From Amphirosellinia nigrospora (taxonomy: Eukaryota; Ascomycota; Sordariomycetes; Xylariales; Xylariaceae): a DNA stretch of 64,000 nt. Positions 36,353 through 48,535 of this stretch are shown here, piece by piece. The stretch spans positions 3,348,001-3,412,000 of the forward strand of contig SCHM01000002.1 in assembly GCA_004123355.1 (NCBI GenBank), read 5' to 3'. The position numbers and the translations under genes are program-made. Position 1 is the first letter of the stretch. Each line of letters opens with the position of its first letter. The notes under the pieces are model-generated. The model made no database searches. It was not told the DNA's origin and saw nothing but the letters and a program-made list of their open reading frames with translations.

Positions 36353-36424
36353 CGGCTCTCCGTGCTGCTCTTCCTTCACATAGGGGCTCGGGCCCTGCCG
36401 GTGTTGCGCCATCTTCATAATCAT
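36353..36424 (-). CDS. Possible first coding exon of the DUF8032 gene
   Basis: A short open exon reads KMAQHRQGPSPYVKEEQHGE (preceded by in-frame Met codons at 36424 and 36418) and ends at a strong donor GTGAGT (36352). It ends in phase 0, and the acceptor TTTGCGCAG near 34339-34347 also resumes in phase 0 (HHPHSGSTTQH). An upstream exon pair is suggested by the acceptor TTCTTCAG (about 36450) and a donor GGTAAGTC (about 36690). The implied intron of about 2 kb is unusually long for this organism, so this is a hypothesis from splice signals and composition only. Confidence 0.35.
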
Positions 36425-39400
36425 TGCCGTGCTTCGTTATCCGCACCTTGCCTGAAGAACAACGGTTAGCGATGTAACGATAATCCATGAATCAGAAGGC
36501 AATTCTCCACATGGGCGCGGCATATGGGTTGGTTGTCAGGACTATCCATTGCGGAAACACACCGCGCGCGTCAAGACAAGCAAGGATAACCATGGAAATA
36601 GTCGTTACATGCGCGTCATGAAGAGACCGTGTGTCGAAGAGAAGAGACAAACAGCTTTAGAACCATGAAAGCCCACAGCCTGGACTTACCTATACAGATA
36701 CGCGTAACGGATGGCGCGAAAGCAGCGCTGGGCCAACTGATGGTAATGTTCAAGCTACAATGAATGATGAACAAGAACCGCGGCGGCAGCTATCGTTGAG
36801 AAGATCAGAAATACAATCCTCAACGCACGCGACGATGTGTCAGATGCCGGGGGAGAGATTGGCAAATGATTATAAATAGAAGTGGGTATTAATAACGTGA
36901 AGGAGAAATTAAATGAATGCTCAAAAAAAAAAAAGAGCTAAAAAAGATTCTTCGCATGAATACATTCACGCGAGTACTTTTTCAGCTGAGAGCTGCCGAG
37001 ATTGCATTGCGACTGGCACCAATAAGAGACGGGCACAGCAGCTCGGTAACAATACAGATACCAAAGTAATAGCCAAACAGCAGAGCCCACAGATATTTCC
37101 CATTGACCGGTAGATAAGGCACGGTAGGAGGGGAGGTATACGACAGGACATATAGACGGGCTGGGATGAGACTAGGACTCGGCGCACATACCTCTGAAAA
37201 TTTAGGCACAGCAGGTGCTGAGGTCCTTCGTACGATGATGCTGTATACCGCGTATAACGCACTGGCAAATGGCTAGTAGCGGTCTGCGGGTTCCAAGTTG
37301 CTGACCAGGGTCGCTGCACCACAATCGCACGCCGTGCGCTGCTTGTCGCGTGTGCTGGGGTGACAAATCTGAGTGGGTGGGGCAACGATACGGTATTTGC
37401 GGGGCCCGACTCTTCCTCGTGGGCTTAGGTACAGTACCCAGGTAGTTCCAGGTAGTTCAACACGGTAGCAACGTCTGCCCTAGGCTACCTAAAGGCGCCT
37501 CCCGCCTCAGACCTTCTGAGCGCTGTGATTCTAGTCTGTACTGTGCTTCTATGCACGCGATATGTTGCGACCAACGCAAGGACCAGGGCCTGGACAGGAT
37601 CTAATTGATTGATTGCTTGTTAGTTCATGCGACCTAACGTGAACAATCAATTGCCACGAGAGTATGATGCTGTATGTATAAACAAAGAGCTGTTTGTGTG
37701 GAAGCAGCCGTTCCAGAAGAGGCTTGCGCGCGGCCAGGGTATGGACCTGGACTGGATCTGAACTGGCGCTGGACCTGATCGAGACAGGGGGAGGGTTTGC
37801 GTGACGGGGGTGGAGATGGGGATGGGGACGGGGGTGGTTTAGCCAACAGGGACGGGCAATAGACTAGGTAGAGGTAGTCCTGGTAGTCTTGGGACGCTAT
37901 GCACCTCCGTTGACACCACTTCCGCCGCTACCATGTCCTGCACCGTAGCATTTAGTGGGGGCAGGGATACGAAGATGGCGAGGGCAAACAAAACAGATCA
38001 GAAGGACGTGAGCTGCACTGCAGTGGTTTTGTCGCGCTTTATACAAAGTGCTATCTGGGAATCTGGGACATGGCGAGATGACGTTGTGAACAAGGCCGGG
38101 AACGACGCAAAAGAGACGGGTGTCCTGATAACATATACGAGATGAGACACGAGGGCGGCTAAAACGTGGGAGACGGTGTTGCTCGAGTAAGTTATGGATG
38201 GCAAGGGGACCTGAAAGGGGAGATAGGTGGAGGCATACACGTGGCTCAAAGAATTACACCTCTGCCACTGAGACCGGTCTGGTGGTAATGTGGAAATGAG
38301 ATGGTCGTACCTCTCGGCTTTGGGGTCTGACGACGCTGCGGGTGCGCAAGAGTGACCTGTTGCAAATAAAACGAATACCAGCTTGAGCTTGGTTTCTGCT
38401 CCGTCTCCAACTGTGAATGGTCGTCCGTCAGCGCGATTCTTATGAACAGCTTCGCTGTTTGGGCATATCGATGCTGCAGGTAGCTTACAATCGCGTCAGA
38501 GCTCGGGTGGAGGGCCTGGGAAGCTATCCAGTCGCTACGTTCCGAGTCAGCTAATAGTCAGCGTGACCGTGACGCAGGATGCCTTGCAGATGCGTGATGT
38601 GGAAATGATATTCTACTGAGAGGGTGTTAGAATAACGGATGTCGGAGCAGCATGTAGAACCGATTGGATCCAATGCTCCTGTATGATCTGGTTGCCAACG
38701 TAGAGAAGTGCGTACCCGTGTGTCGGTGGTGCGAATAGGGTTGTATACGGATCGTCGACTGTCAACGTCGGGGCGGCATGCGTTGACTTGGGTTTGCGCG
38801 AATCGTCGAGCTGGAACTCGATCGCTAAGAATTATGAAGGCGTGGATTTGAATCGTCGTAGTAACGACTACGAGGTACGAGAGCTGTCAAAGCCTACCAT
38901 CTAGCAGAGGCCATGAGATCAGTACTTATTTCTTAACATCGAATGACACTACAGTCGGTAGCAGTAAGCCGCACTCCTTCCAATGTCACAGCACACGACT
39001 ATATTTGCTTCAATTGCCCAAATCGCATGTCATTCTGTCGGCGGTCGGCGATGGGATAGATGTTTGCAACTTCCACTATACTCTTTTCCCCCTCAAATGC
39101 CTGTTACGCGCATCGACAGATGTTTTTGGGGCCGCGCCGTGACGCAAGTGGTACCGTTGCTGGTCCGGGGCTCATGCATACAAGTACAAGGGCATGGGCG
39201 CTGCCTAGGGCGGGTTCCCCTGTCTCGACTTGGTCGCTCTATTGTGCCGCATGGCTCACGGGAGCAACAACCGCTAAATGTCGAACACCATGGCCCAGGT
39301 AGAAGCGCAAGCAGAAGAGAATCTGGCACTTACAGGTTATAGAGACGGCGTGAAGGAATGTCTGATATAGTGCCAAAACGGTTTAGTCGCCCTCGTGAGT

Positions 39401-40800
39401 GCAAGGACTGAGAAGTGGTGAGCGTGGTATAAACTGCCGGAGAGGGCCACGCGGTGATTTGCGTGCTGAAAACTGGTCAAACTGCCGTTCTCCCAAGTTA
39501 GTGTTAGATGTCGAAGATATACCAGGGACTTGGCGAGCAAAAGGTGGAAAGATGAGATTTCTCCTGATTTGGGCGACATGAAACAAATCGCGTCAGGCTC
39601 GCTAGATCTTTCTGCAAGGGCCTTTGGGTTCTCTGCAGCATGAATCGGTACAAGAAACGACGTGGTAGGTCGAAGAGGTGGAATGGAAACGACACGCCAG
39701 CCAGCGTTGCGTTTTGTGCAACCTCGGAAAGTAAATGAAGCTGAAATCAAAGAAAACTCGCCCCAAAAAAGAAACACAGGTAAGTACAAGAGGGAATAGG
39801 TGGTTACCGGCTGATCCTGTCTTCTTATCGAGGCGTTATGTTGGCGGGGCACGGATGCCGTGAAATTTCAACAAGACGAGTATTATTCGCAAGAAGGTCT
39901 TTGTTGGCCGGCGACGATATTATGTATGGCGAGGCAAAGGGCTAAGCTCCAATGTAAAGGCGAGAGCATCGGGCTTCCGCGTTCGAGTTTGCCAAAAAGA
40001 AAATCCAGCTATTCGTTATATAAAGTTGTCGTTGGAATACTGTAGACACAGCGCAAGACCCGGAAAGTGGCGCGAGGCGTACACGGGTAAGACTAAATTT
40101 GTAGATGGGTATCAAGTGGCTCTGTCGCTCGCAATTCTACTTTGGCGGTGCCGTAGGTGCACCGATGGTCTACACGCGCGTTGTAATGATTTCTTATCGA
40201 CGAAGTTGAAGGTCGAAACCGCAAGTGATGGGAAGCAGGCTTGATATCAAGGTACGTACCAAGCAGACGAAGGGTGCCTTTTTCAACGGCTTTACCAGGA
40301 TAGCGACAGGGGGCTGCAGGAGCTTCCAGGAAGAGAGTGGAGTGGTTCTTGGGCGAGTGACAGATCGTTGACGGGAACGAACGACTGAAGAGGCGACGGG
40401 AGCAAGGAGTGCTAGGCGGTAGCAGGGTACCGGGCAAGGGACTCGTTTTGGGCAACGGGCAAAAAGAACTCTCCAACCACGTACATCGTAAGTACATACA
40501 AGTAGTTGTGGTATTGCACCGCGCTCGGCTGTTTCCTTTGCGATGGGATAAACAGGGGATGGCCTCCTGGTCCCAATCCTGGTTGGCACACTAGCCTAGT
40601 GCTACTGTACGTACCTACATATACTAATGATGGTGCATGGCTACAGTACATGAACTGGGATGCAAACCTGACTAGGTGCGAAGGTGAGTGGGGAGGAACG
40701 GGAATGGGGGATGAAAGGGGAAGATAAGCTGTGCTGTAGGAATGGTATAGATACCTGTATACTTGCATAATATCACCATATAGGGCACGCTCACATCATA
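36425..40800. other. Gene-poor upstream region, GC-mixed
   Basis: Many overlapping short frames occur on both strands, none with a family pattern. Several good donor-like GTAAGT/GTATGT sites occur on the minus strand (for example about 36690 and 37190), so long non-coding leader exons are possible. Purine-rich runs occur near 37780-37840 and an A-run at 36924. Confidence 0.35.
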
Positions 40801-43800
40801 GATGAATACTTAGGAGGGAGCTTCAACATAAGGAGGCCATGATATTCACATATAATACTATCTATCACGAGAAGATACCCATCGATCAAGTTCAGCAAGT
40901 ATGCTCCAAAGCTAAGTCGATAGTACGCATTATGAGCAAAGAGCCAAACTTCATAAGTTGTATTGGTCTCTGCCATCTTCAAGTGCTAAGTTAGGCTTAC
41001 TTGTGCACGGCACAAGTACCGATGCATGTACCTACATCTCTATATGTACACATAACTCATCCTATAAGTGGCAACACCACCGCGCCGGCTTAGGCGGAAG
41101 TGGTCCGTGTGGGCAACCGAAGTGAGGTATGCTAAGTGCTGGTTGGCTGTATTGAGCTGTGTAAAAATACTTCCTGCTAGTAAAGAGTCAAACAGAACTG
41201 TACTCTCGGTAGTTCTCGTGTTCCTTTATCCCGATTAACATTGGATATTAACGACACTTCCAAATATTAAGTAAGCAGTCGTAGAGGGAAACTATACCAG
41301 CCCCCAATATGCGTCATCATGACTACACTATGTATGCAAAATAGTATTGTACAGCACAGTACAGTACAGCACAGTACGGTAGCCAGGTTGAAAACTCAAG
41401 GAGGGTAGTTTGAAACCCGTCACTAATTATTCTATACACCCATCGTATTACCATAAGAGGAAACGAGTCAGGCTCCCTCTGCTTATATGTATATATAAGA
41501 CAATTCCCAGCACGACGCCGCCGTTCCTGTGAGATATTTTGGCCCGCTTGGCAGGCCGGGTTGTAGTCAAAGCCACGTGAAGACGTCGTGATACAGATGC
41601 CTGGCAGTTGAGAAAACCAAAACTTGACAGGGAAATGCAAACCGTTCTTCAGGGGCAACCTCGGCATGGGTAACGGGCTGGCCGCTGACCAGACTGGCTA
41701 AATATGGGGATTCCTCGCTAGCGATACCACTCTGCCTGGGATGTGCTGCATAATCAGAGTAGTGAGATCCAGCACCTCGGGCTGGGAACGCCAGCTTCAG
41801 CTTCCCCTGCCACTACACTAGACTGCTTGCAAAACGAACTTGTAAGAGCTAGAGCAGTGTATGAATTATTCTATGCGCTAGGCCCGTTTTATGACATCGC
41901 CAAGTCGCCAGAGTCCACCAAAGTTCTTTGACAGATACCTAGCGTTGACGAACATACACTACACCTTACTACTAGTTCTGTGGGTTTCGATGGAACAACC
42001 CGTAGAATGTCTAGCTATTAAACCTCTATTCTCTTTTCAAGCTTATCCTATGGGAATCTAAGACTACCCTGGGCAGACATCCCTATTGATTATACTTATT
42101 GCGCAATGAAGATCGGCGTCCTTAATGTAGTGTAAAGTGTTTCGACAATACACAGTCACGCCGACCGCTCGTTTGCGTATAGACTTATTCAAATGACGTG
42201 GTGGGTTAATTCCCTAAACGTACATACAAGTACCAACGTGCAACCTCAAGAATCAATACGTGCCGAATAACATGCAAATACTATGTATTAGTTTCATAAG
42301 GCTCTGAGTAGGCTTACCAGTCCAGCCTGATATCATGTCTCATAGAATAATAAAACGTCGTAGCAACTTTCGCACTCAAGATTCAGAGTACTACATAGGA
42401 TGTAGAGAGCCGAATTTCGCTCCATCTAAATTTAGACATAACATGTTGCTGGTTTGGGGAGCCCATAGAATCCGGGTTGGTTGACACATACTGTACAGTA
42501 ACGACTCGTCACACACACCTTCCTGGTCAGGTTAACCCTTCACCCACTCTGGTATAACGGCCTATTAGGCCTCCTCACAATTGGTGCATTCCACCTGACC
42601 TTCGGACTTATATCCCGTTCTAGGGTCTGAAAACGGTTGATGATGCGCAATGGCAACACTTTATTGATCACAAGCCACATGCTTGGTATCTTCATATGTA
42701 GCGTATACTTGTAATCACTTAGTTAGAGTTCAATGCCCTAAATCGCTGATGGGTTGATATAATATTATACATCACTGTACTGTGTATATTTACACTACAT
42801 ACATTATAGAACCTTGGAAGGGTTCGGAATGAACAATCCTATTGCTAGCCCTCGCAGGGGGGCAACTGTACCCACTCCCCAAGATCTGGACGAGCCTTAC
42901 CCCTTCTCCCTAATAAGCAAGCCGCAGCTAGCAAGGCTACCTTAGTGTAGTATGTCATTTTATCAGAGCACATGCGGAGTAGGTTAAACTGAAACCCCCA
43001 TCTAGAGAATATAGGAAGTCAACCGGTTGTCGTCCAAGCCTATTTCCACATAGACGAAAGGGCAAGTAGCTACAAGAGAGCCCAGCAGTTACGTGTACAT
43101 TACTTAATATTCCAACTACTAATATAGGCTTCCAGAATGACAGATGAGAAGCGATGCATCACCCTGCTAGTCATGTTTAGATAATAATCCCAGACTTTCG
43201 GGACGAGCCTTCGACGCGACGGGAGTTCGTTCAAAGCGCCCTCCACAACGTCACAATTCACCAATGGTTCAACCTTGATGAGACAGGGGACAGTCCAGGC
43301 AATGAACTACAGTACACATTTCCCTTAGGCTGGTGTGAGATCATCAGGGATCATTTAGAGCAGCCTACTTACCTAGGAAGTTAGCGTCGCGTAGCTTTTC
43401 CTAGGCCCTTCACGTGGCAGCCACCATACAGTAACCCTCGAAGCATGCCAGATGAGACTTTGGTTTCTCCTCACGAATCGCCCATAGCGTATTTCCTTCG
43501 GACAGCCCTGGCGCTGGCTATCTGCCGGAACTTGGTTCCCGGCTTGGTGATACGTTTCATATTGTCTGACTGCATCCTTCGCGTAGAAATTCAGAGAAAT
43601 ACCAACCTCCCATTTCTACCACAAGATATGGTGACGCCCTATAATACACAGTACATATAGGTGCTCAAACCCTTATTTTTGTGAGCAAACACCAAGTTCC
43701 ACACCCTCATGAGAAACAGGGATGTACTTTGGAGAAACCCTGTCAGCCTGGGTAGACGGCACCTGTATTAACAAGTTGCTCTGCCCCTGCTGGTACTGCT

Positions 43801-46800
43801 ACATCCCATATATGACATGTGAGCAGCGAGTAGCATATAACAATAACTTATAACGTCTATCTTCGGGCTTGGAAGGGCGATGCAAGATCCCGAAGTCGCA
43901 GAATTCATACTTACGCAGCCACCGACGTTCTGACAAATCGCTAAGAGCAAGTGGGATAGCTAGGCCACTTTAGCCCACCATAAAATCGAATCTTAATGCT
44001 GCATACTAGCGAAGGCAAAAGTGCCAGTTGACAAGCAATAGTGGACTGTCATAGTAGTTGGTATGGAAATATCCGAAGTATCCACAGGCGCGCCACCCAG
44101 ACCGCAATCATGGTCTGGGTCACAGCCGAGATCAATCATCGCAGTCTGGCCTGAAGTCTGACTACTTGCATAGTCTGGTTATGGGGCATGGGTCTTCCTT
44201 TCTCGAAGTCGTTTTGCTGACAATTCGGATGATTATCTTTTCGTATAAATGTAGGTAAGAAGCCAGGCCAGCAAAATCGTGCATGATTGATCTGGTTTCC
44301 TGGCCAATAACACATTCTCCAATTAATAATGCTATTACGTTCGTACTTAGTAGCAATGGCAACAAGACTGCTAGCAGTCGTGTACATCTAGTTCCGCCTG
44401 TATTCTATATGTTATGCCGGTACAGGAGACAAACTAGCAATGAAGGCAAACGCAAAGACGGGCCTTCTAGGGTTGTCACGTATAGTTGGGCATTGAAAAG
44501 ACCGGCGAACAAGAAGAGTACGAGTAAAGTTGGACCTTTGATGCGAGTCTGAAACTTGTTACCCAGCAACTCGCTATCACAGTTGCTGGTAAAATGGTCA
44601 TCTAAGATTTTATAAACCCACGGGTCTTCGCAAATGGCCAGGGTTCTCTCCTATGAAGTTCCGTTAAAGTTATCACTCGTTATGAGCTCCTAGAATCTCA
44701 TCCCAGTCCTTGGAAGCCCCATCCTCAGCTGCTGCTAACCAGGGGTGAGGCTTGAATCAATGGGTAGATACCAATGACTACTTTGAATGCCAGCAGGGGA
44801 TCCATGACCGATGCTGTCAATCTCCCGTCCAGGGTTGTCAGCTACCAGTATATAGTTGCCGCGCCACAAGATCTCCATAGCGTCTTTGGGAGGCGAATAA
44901 TCACATCGTATAGTGTCTTTTTTTTAATCATCAGTTGTATAGCAGTTAGCCGGCTTCTGCTATTCGATAACACTATTGAAGGCTATGTACCTGCTAGAAC
45001 CTCTGGAAATTCGCTTCACATCTAAATTACGTGGTAGGTAGATGTGTCACGCTAAGTTAATTTGCAAGATATAAAACTTGCTACAGTATGTTAGAGGCCC
45101 ACCTCCTCGCTATTCAATTTTCTATCGCCTAGTGATACGGAGTTGAAGATATCTTATAACTCTAGCCATGTTTTCTACTGTGAAAGTCTTCGTTTCGACC
45201 CAGGTAAATTCGATGTATCCAGGTGTGAGTATAACTAAACAGGTCCGTGTGAAACCCCGCGATGTATTGTTTGGCATTAAAGAGTAGAACGAGGTCGAAC
45301 CAAATCGCACGCCTTTTGCCTCGAAGAAGTAAATAGTAAGCCGGTACTGTGTCATTCGACCTCGTTGTCCTTACTAACGTTAGTTTGAGCAGTATCACTA
45401 CGGCCGTCAAACGTTCTAGTGCGTAAATACGAAATAACTTTCCATTTCTTTCCATAAACTGGGAGTAAGGTTTTATCTCTAATTACATTCTCTTAGCACC
45501 TAGCATAAATCACCACGACTTTTCACCGACGTGTTAATGAAGGTATTATTGGTTTAAATTACCTACATGATGCGATTTGCCATCCCTGAACGGCTATTTT
45601 CTTATTTAGTTGACAAGAACCTTTTGTGAGAAGCGGGCGAGACAAGTTATCAAACTCTGTATATATTCAGAACCAGACTCGTATTCTTTCCTAAAATCAA
45701 GAATAATAACCAAAATGTTGGTTATCTTCTCACATGTTTGGCGTCACGGTTGGGAGTTAGGCTACACATGAAACCGAACTTTGGAACAAAACACTCGGTA
45801 TTCATCACTTCATCGTACTGAGGCGCTCAATTCTAAACTATACGGCGCAGACATCCTGAAACGTAGCACTTTCACCAAAATATGGTTAGGTATTATGTGA
45901 GATACCACGACCCTAATGCCGTCGGTTATAGGTTATGTCAACCCTTTAAATAGATCTATGGGGTTTCACAACTGCACGGTCATCCCCGATACGCATCAGT
46001 GTCCAACCTACAGCATATTTGCAAGCAATCAGGATTACATGATCAAGTATGTGATCCAGAGGCGGACATCGAATTTTTTACGTGACATAAGAAGACGGCA
46101 AAAAGCTTGGCCCACTATTGAATGCGGTCAGCTTTCGGTTCTCTTTGAGACTTCATATGCATTGCGCTCGAAGCGTGAGCAACTTCTTCAACACTACATT
46201 ACCTCCCACACTAGAGGCTTGCCACAGTGACCCAATCATCAATCGATAATGCATTCTACGAGTCGGCAAGACTATATTGTTCGTTCATGACTATCTGAAT
46301 ACTATAAAAAGATACCGAGATAAAGCAGGTACACAAGTACAGATGTAGTGTAGTCAGTAGTCTCAACCAGAACCGAAGTAATGCTACAAGTCGGGACCCT
46401 CTCACCGCCCCCCTGAACCTTGCAGGTCCCCACGACTGGTTTCGTACATGGCGCGGAAAGCTTGGAAAGAAGGGGTGAGGCAAAAGAAAAATAGAGGGTG
46501 CGGAGAGAAGCCCCCTGCTCTGTAGAATAAATGTAACGGTGATATCGTCCCACTGCGTTGTATCTTTTCTGTCCTCCATCTCGATCACCCCGTCGTCCAC
46601 TCATCCCTCGCTTCGTGCTATCCCTGGCCTTGCTTGCATGGTGAAATACTTACGCAAGAGGTAGAGTCGGAACTATTAGACGGTGTGGAAGAGAGATTAT
46701 GCAGAGGTACTCGTAACGGCGGTAGCTGTACCAATCACGGTGTCATTGAGTACCAAAACGATAAACGGTACCGATTTGCATCGGCCCATCCCCTATCATT

Positions 46801-47138
46801 CGCTTACACAAAGGATGCGTGGCCATTCAGGTTTAATTCTCTAGCACGCGGCAGCCCGGGTGATCGAGCTGATGCATGGAAGGCGACGTAAGCCAATTCC
46901 ACGAGCGTCATTACGTGCGTTCGGAGTTTTGGTGGTTTGCGGGTCTCTGCAAACTAGTACCATGGTAATAGGTTAACAGATGGCAGAACCATTGCTGAGC
47001 TTGATGTGATCACTCAAATTGATCCTGGATGGAAGGAGAGATTCCGAGACAGTTTCTTGGGAACAGATAACCGACCCATTCTCAGCAGATAAGTACCTTG
47101 GTATGTACCATCTATAACTAGGTATAAAAAAAACCACG

Positions 47139-47180
47139 CGTTCAACGGTCGTTAGACCAACCAAATTTGTTGACCGTTGA
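47139..47180. repeat. Perfect inverted repeat / hairpin
   Basis: The 10-bp arms TTCAACGGTC and GACCGTTGAA are separated by about 21 nt. No gene is adjacent. It could be an operator-like site, a transposon end fragment, or chance. Confidence 0.6.
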
Positions 47181-48431
47181 AAACCTGCCCAGCTATTACT
47201 TGAACAAAGAACGACAACAGACACGTCGTACTCTATGGCCTACCTAACTTGGTTGTGACATACATGTGCAGTACAGACGTAAATATCAGTGCTACACCGA
47301 GTGGTGAGATCTAATGCAATATTATGTTGGTGACAACTGCACGCGTCTAGAACCTGGCTTAGAAATTGAACGCGCAGCTAGCGCCACACGACCCGTCATT
47401 GGGGTAGTGATCGGGAGATGAGATATACGTGCTGGGAGAGGTAGGGATACCCGGAGGATTATTGGACTAACCCAATAGCCTCCCTCACCCTTGATTTACC
47501 CACTAGGCTGGACAAGGGTAGCATCTATCTAAAGGTTCATGTAAACGAGCAATGGGCCGATCGCCGCTCTGTTCTAACACACTGTGGAGGTCGGTAAAGA
47601 GTTTTGTACTGAGTATAATATCATCAAAACCAAGTAGCCACATGATACGCATATAGCTCACAATATTAATGAGATGTATAGGTATTCCTGCATCACTAAG
47701 GGGTCATTTGTTACCTAAACCTCAATGCAGGCATGAATGACATGCCGAAATGAGCGGTCTTTTCCTGGTTTGACTACAACCTTAGTTCGGAATTATCCAG
47801 ACCTCTACTCGTCACAATTTTAATCTATAACTCGAACGTTGTAGATTGTAGGAGCGTATCTTTTAATATGATCTGATAGTCATGATCGCTAACACTTGAT
47901 TCGTGGCTTTACGCAGTTAAAACATTGACCATTGTCTGTTACGGCTACGTGCGAAACAGTAATTGTTTTGCTCCAAATGGGACGTCGATACGACCATTTC
48001 TTGTTTGCTCACGCTCCTTTCATTTCCCAGGTGTCATGTCGCATTCGTTGACCGTTATCAAGCCCCTCTTGTTCCCCGAGTGGTTTTGCGAGGCTTCCAG
48101 CAATGCCCAACAGCCCGTCTACTAATCGTTCAGAAGAGAGTTCCTCACTCGCGCTTTGTTCTACGATAAGAACTCGGTGTGACGCTACCGATCGCCTCTC
48201 CAATGCTAACGTAGCTGCTTCTAGCCTGGTGCCGTCCCGACCGTTCGGATTCTTTGATAGATCTCTGTGCGTATTAGCAAGGGAAGCCCGCCACATCGCT
48301 GTCTGTGTGACAGGACAATCTTGGGGAACCGTAGAGCTGGGGTCCATCGTGGTTTGGTGTCTGGGGGGAGCAGCCGGTCTTCTCCTCTAGGCTAGCTCTC
48401 CCCTTGTCGTGGCGGACCAACATAAGGGTTT

Positions 48432-48535
48432 GTGCAGCACCCGAGGAGGGAATATAAAGGACGGCGGGGAAACCGCCAGGGAGGGTTGTCGGTGTGCTGC
48501 AGCACCAGGGGGGAGCAGGGAATATGACGGCGAGC
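48432..48535. repeat. Imperfect direct duplication in a GC-rich island
   Basis: Two copies of a segment of about 38 bp, each with CAGCACC, then GAGG or GGGG, then AGGGAATAT and GACGGCG, lie at about 48432-48469 and 48497-48535, separated by about 27 bp. They sit in a GC-rich island inside AT-rich desert. The island may be a remnant of a mobile element or of an unrecognised gene; no domain is visible. Confidence 0.5.

Noticed and set aside
45916-46230. 104-codon plus-strand open frame
   Set aside because: It has a real ATG but no recognisable motif, no spliced partner and no composition contrast with the desert around it.
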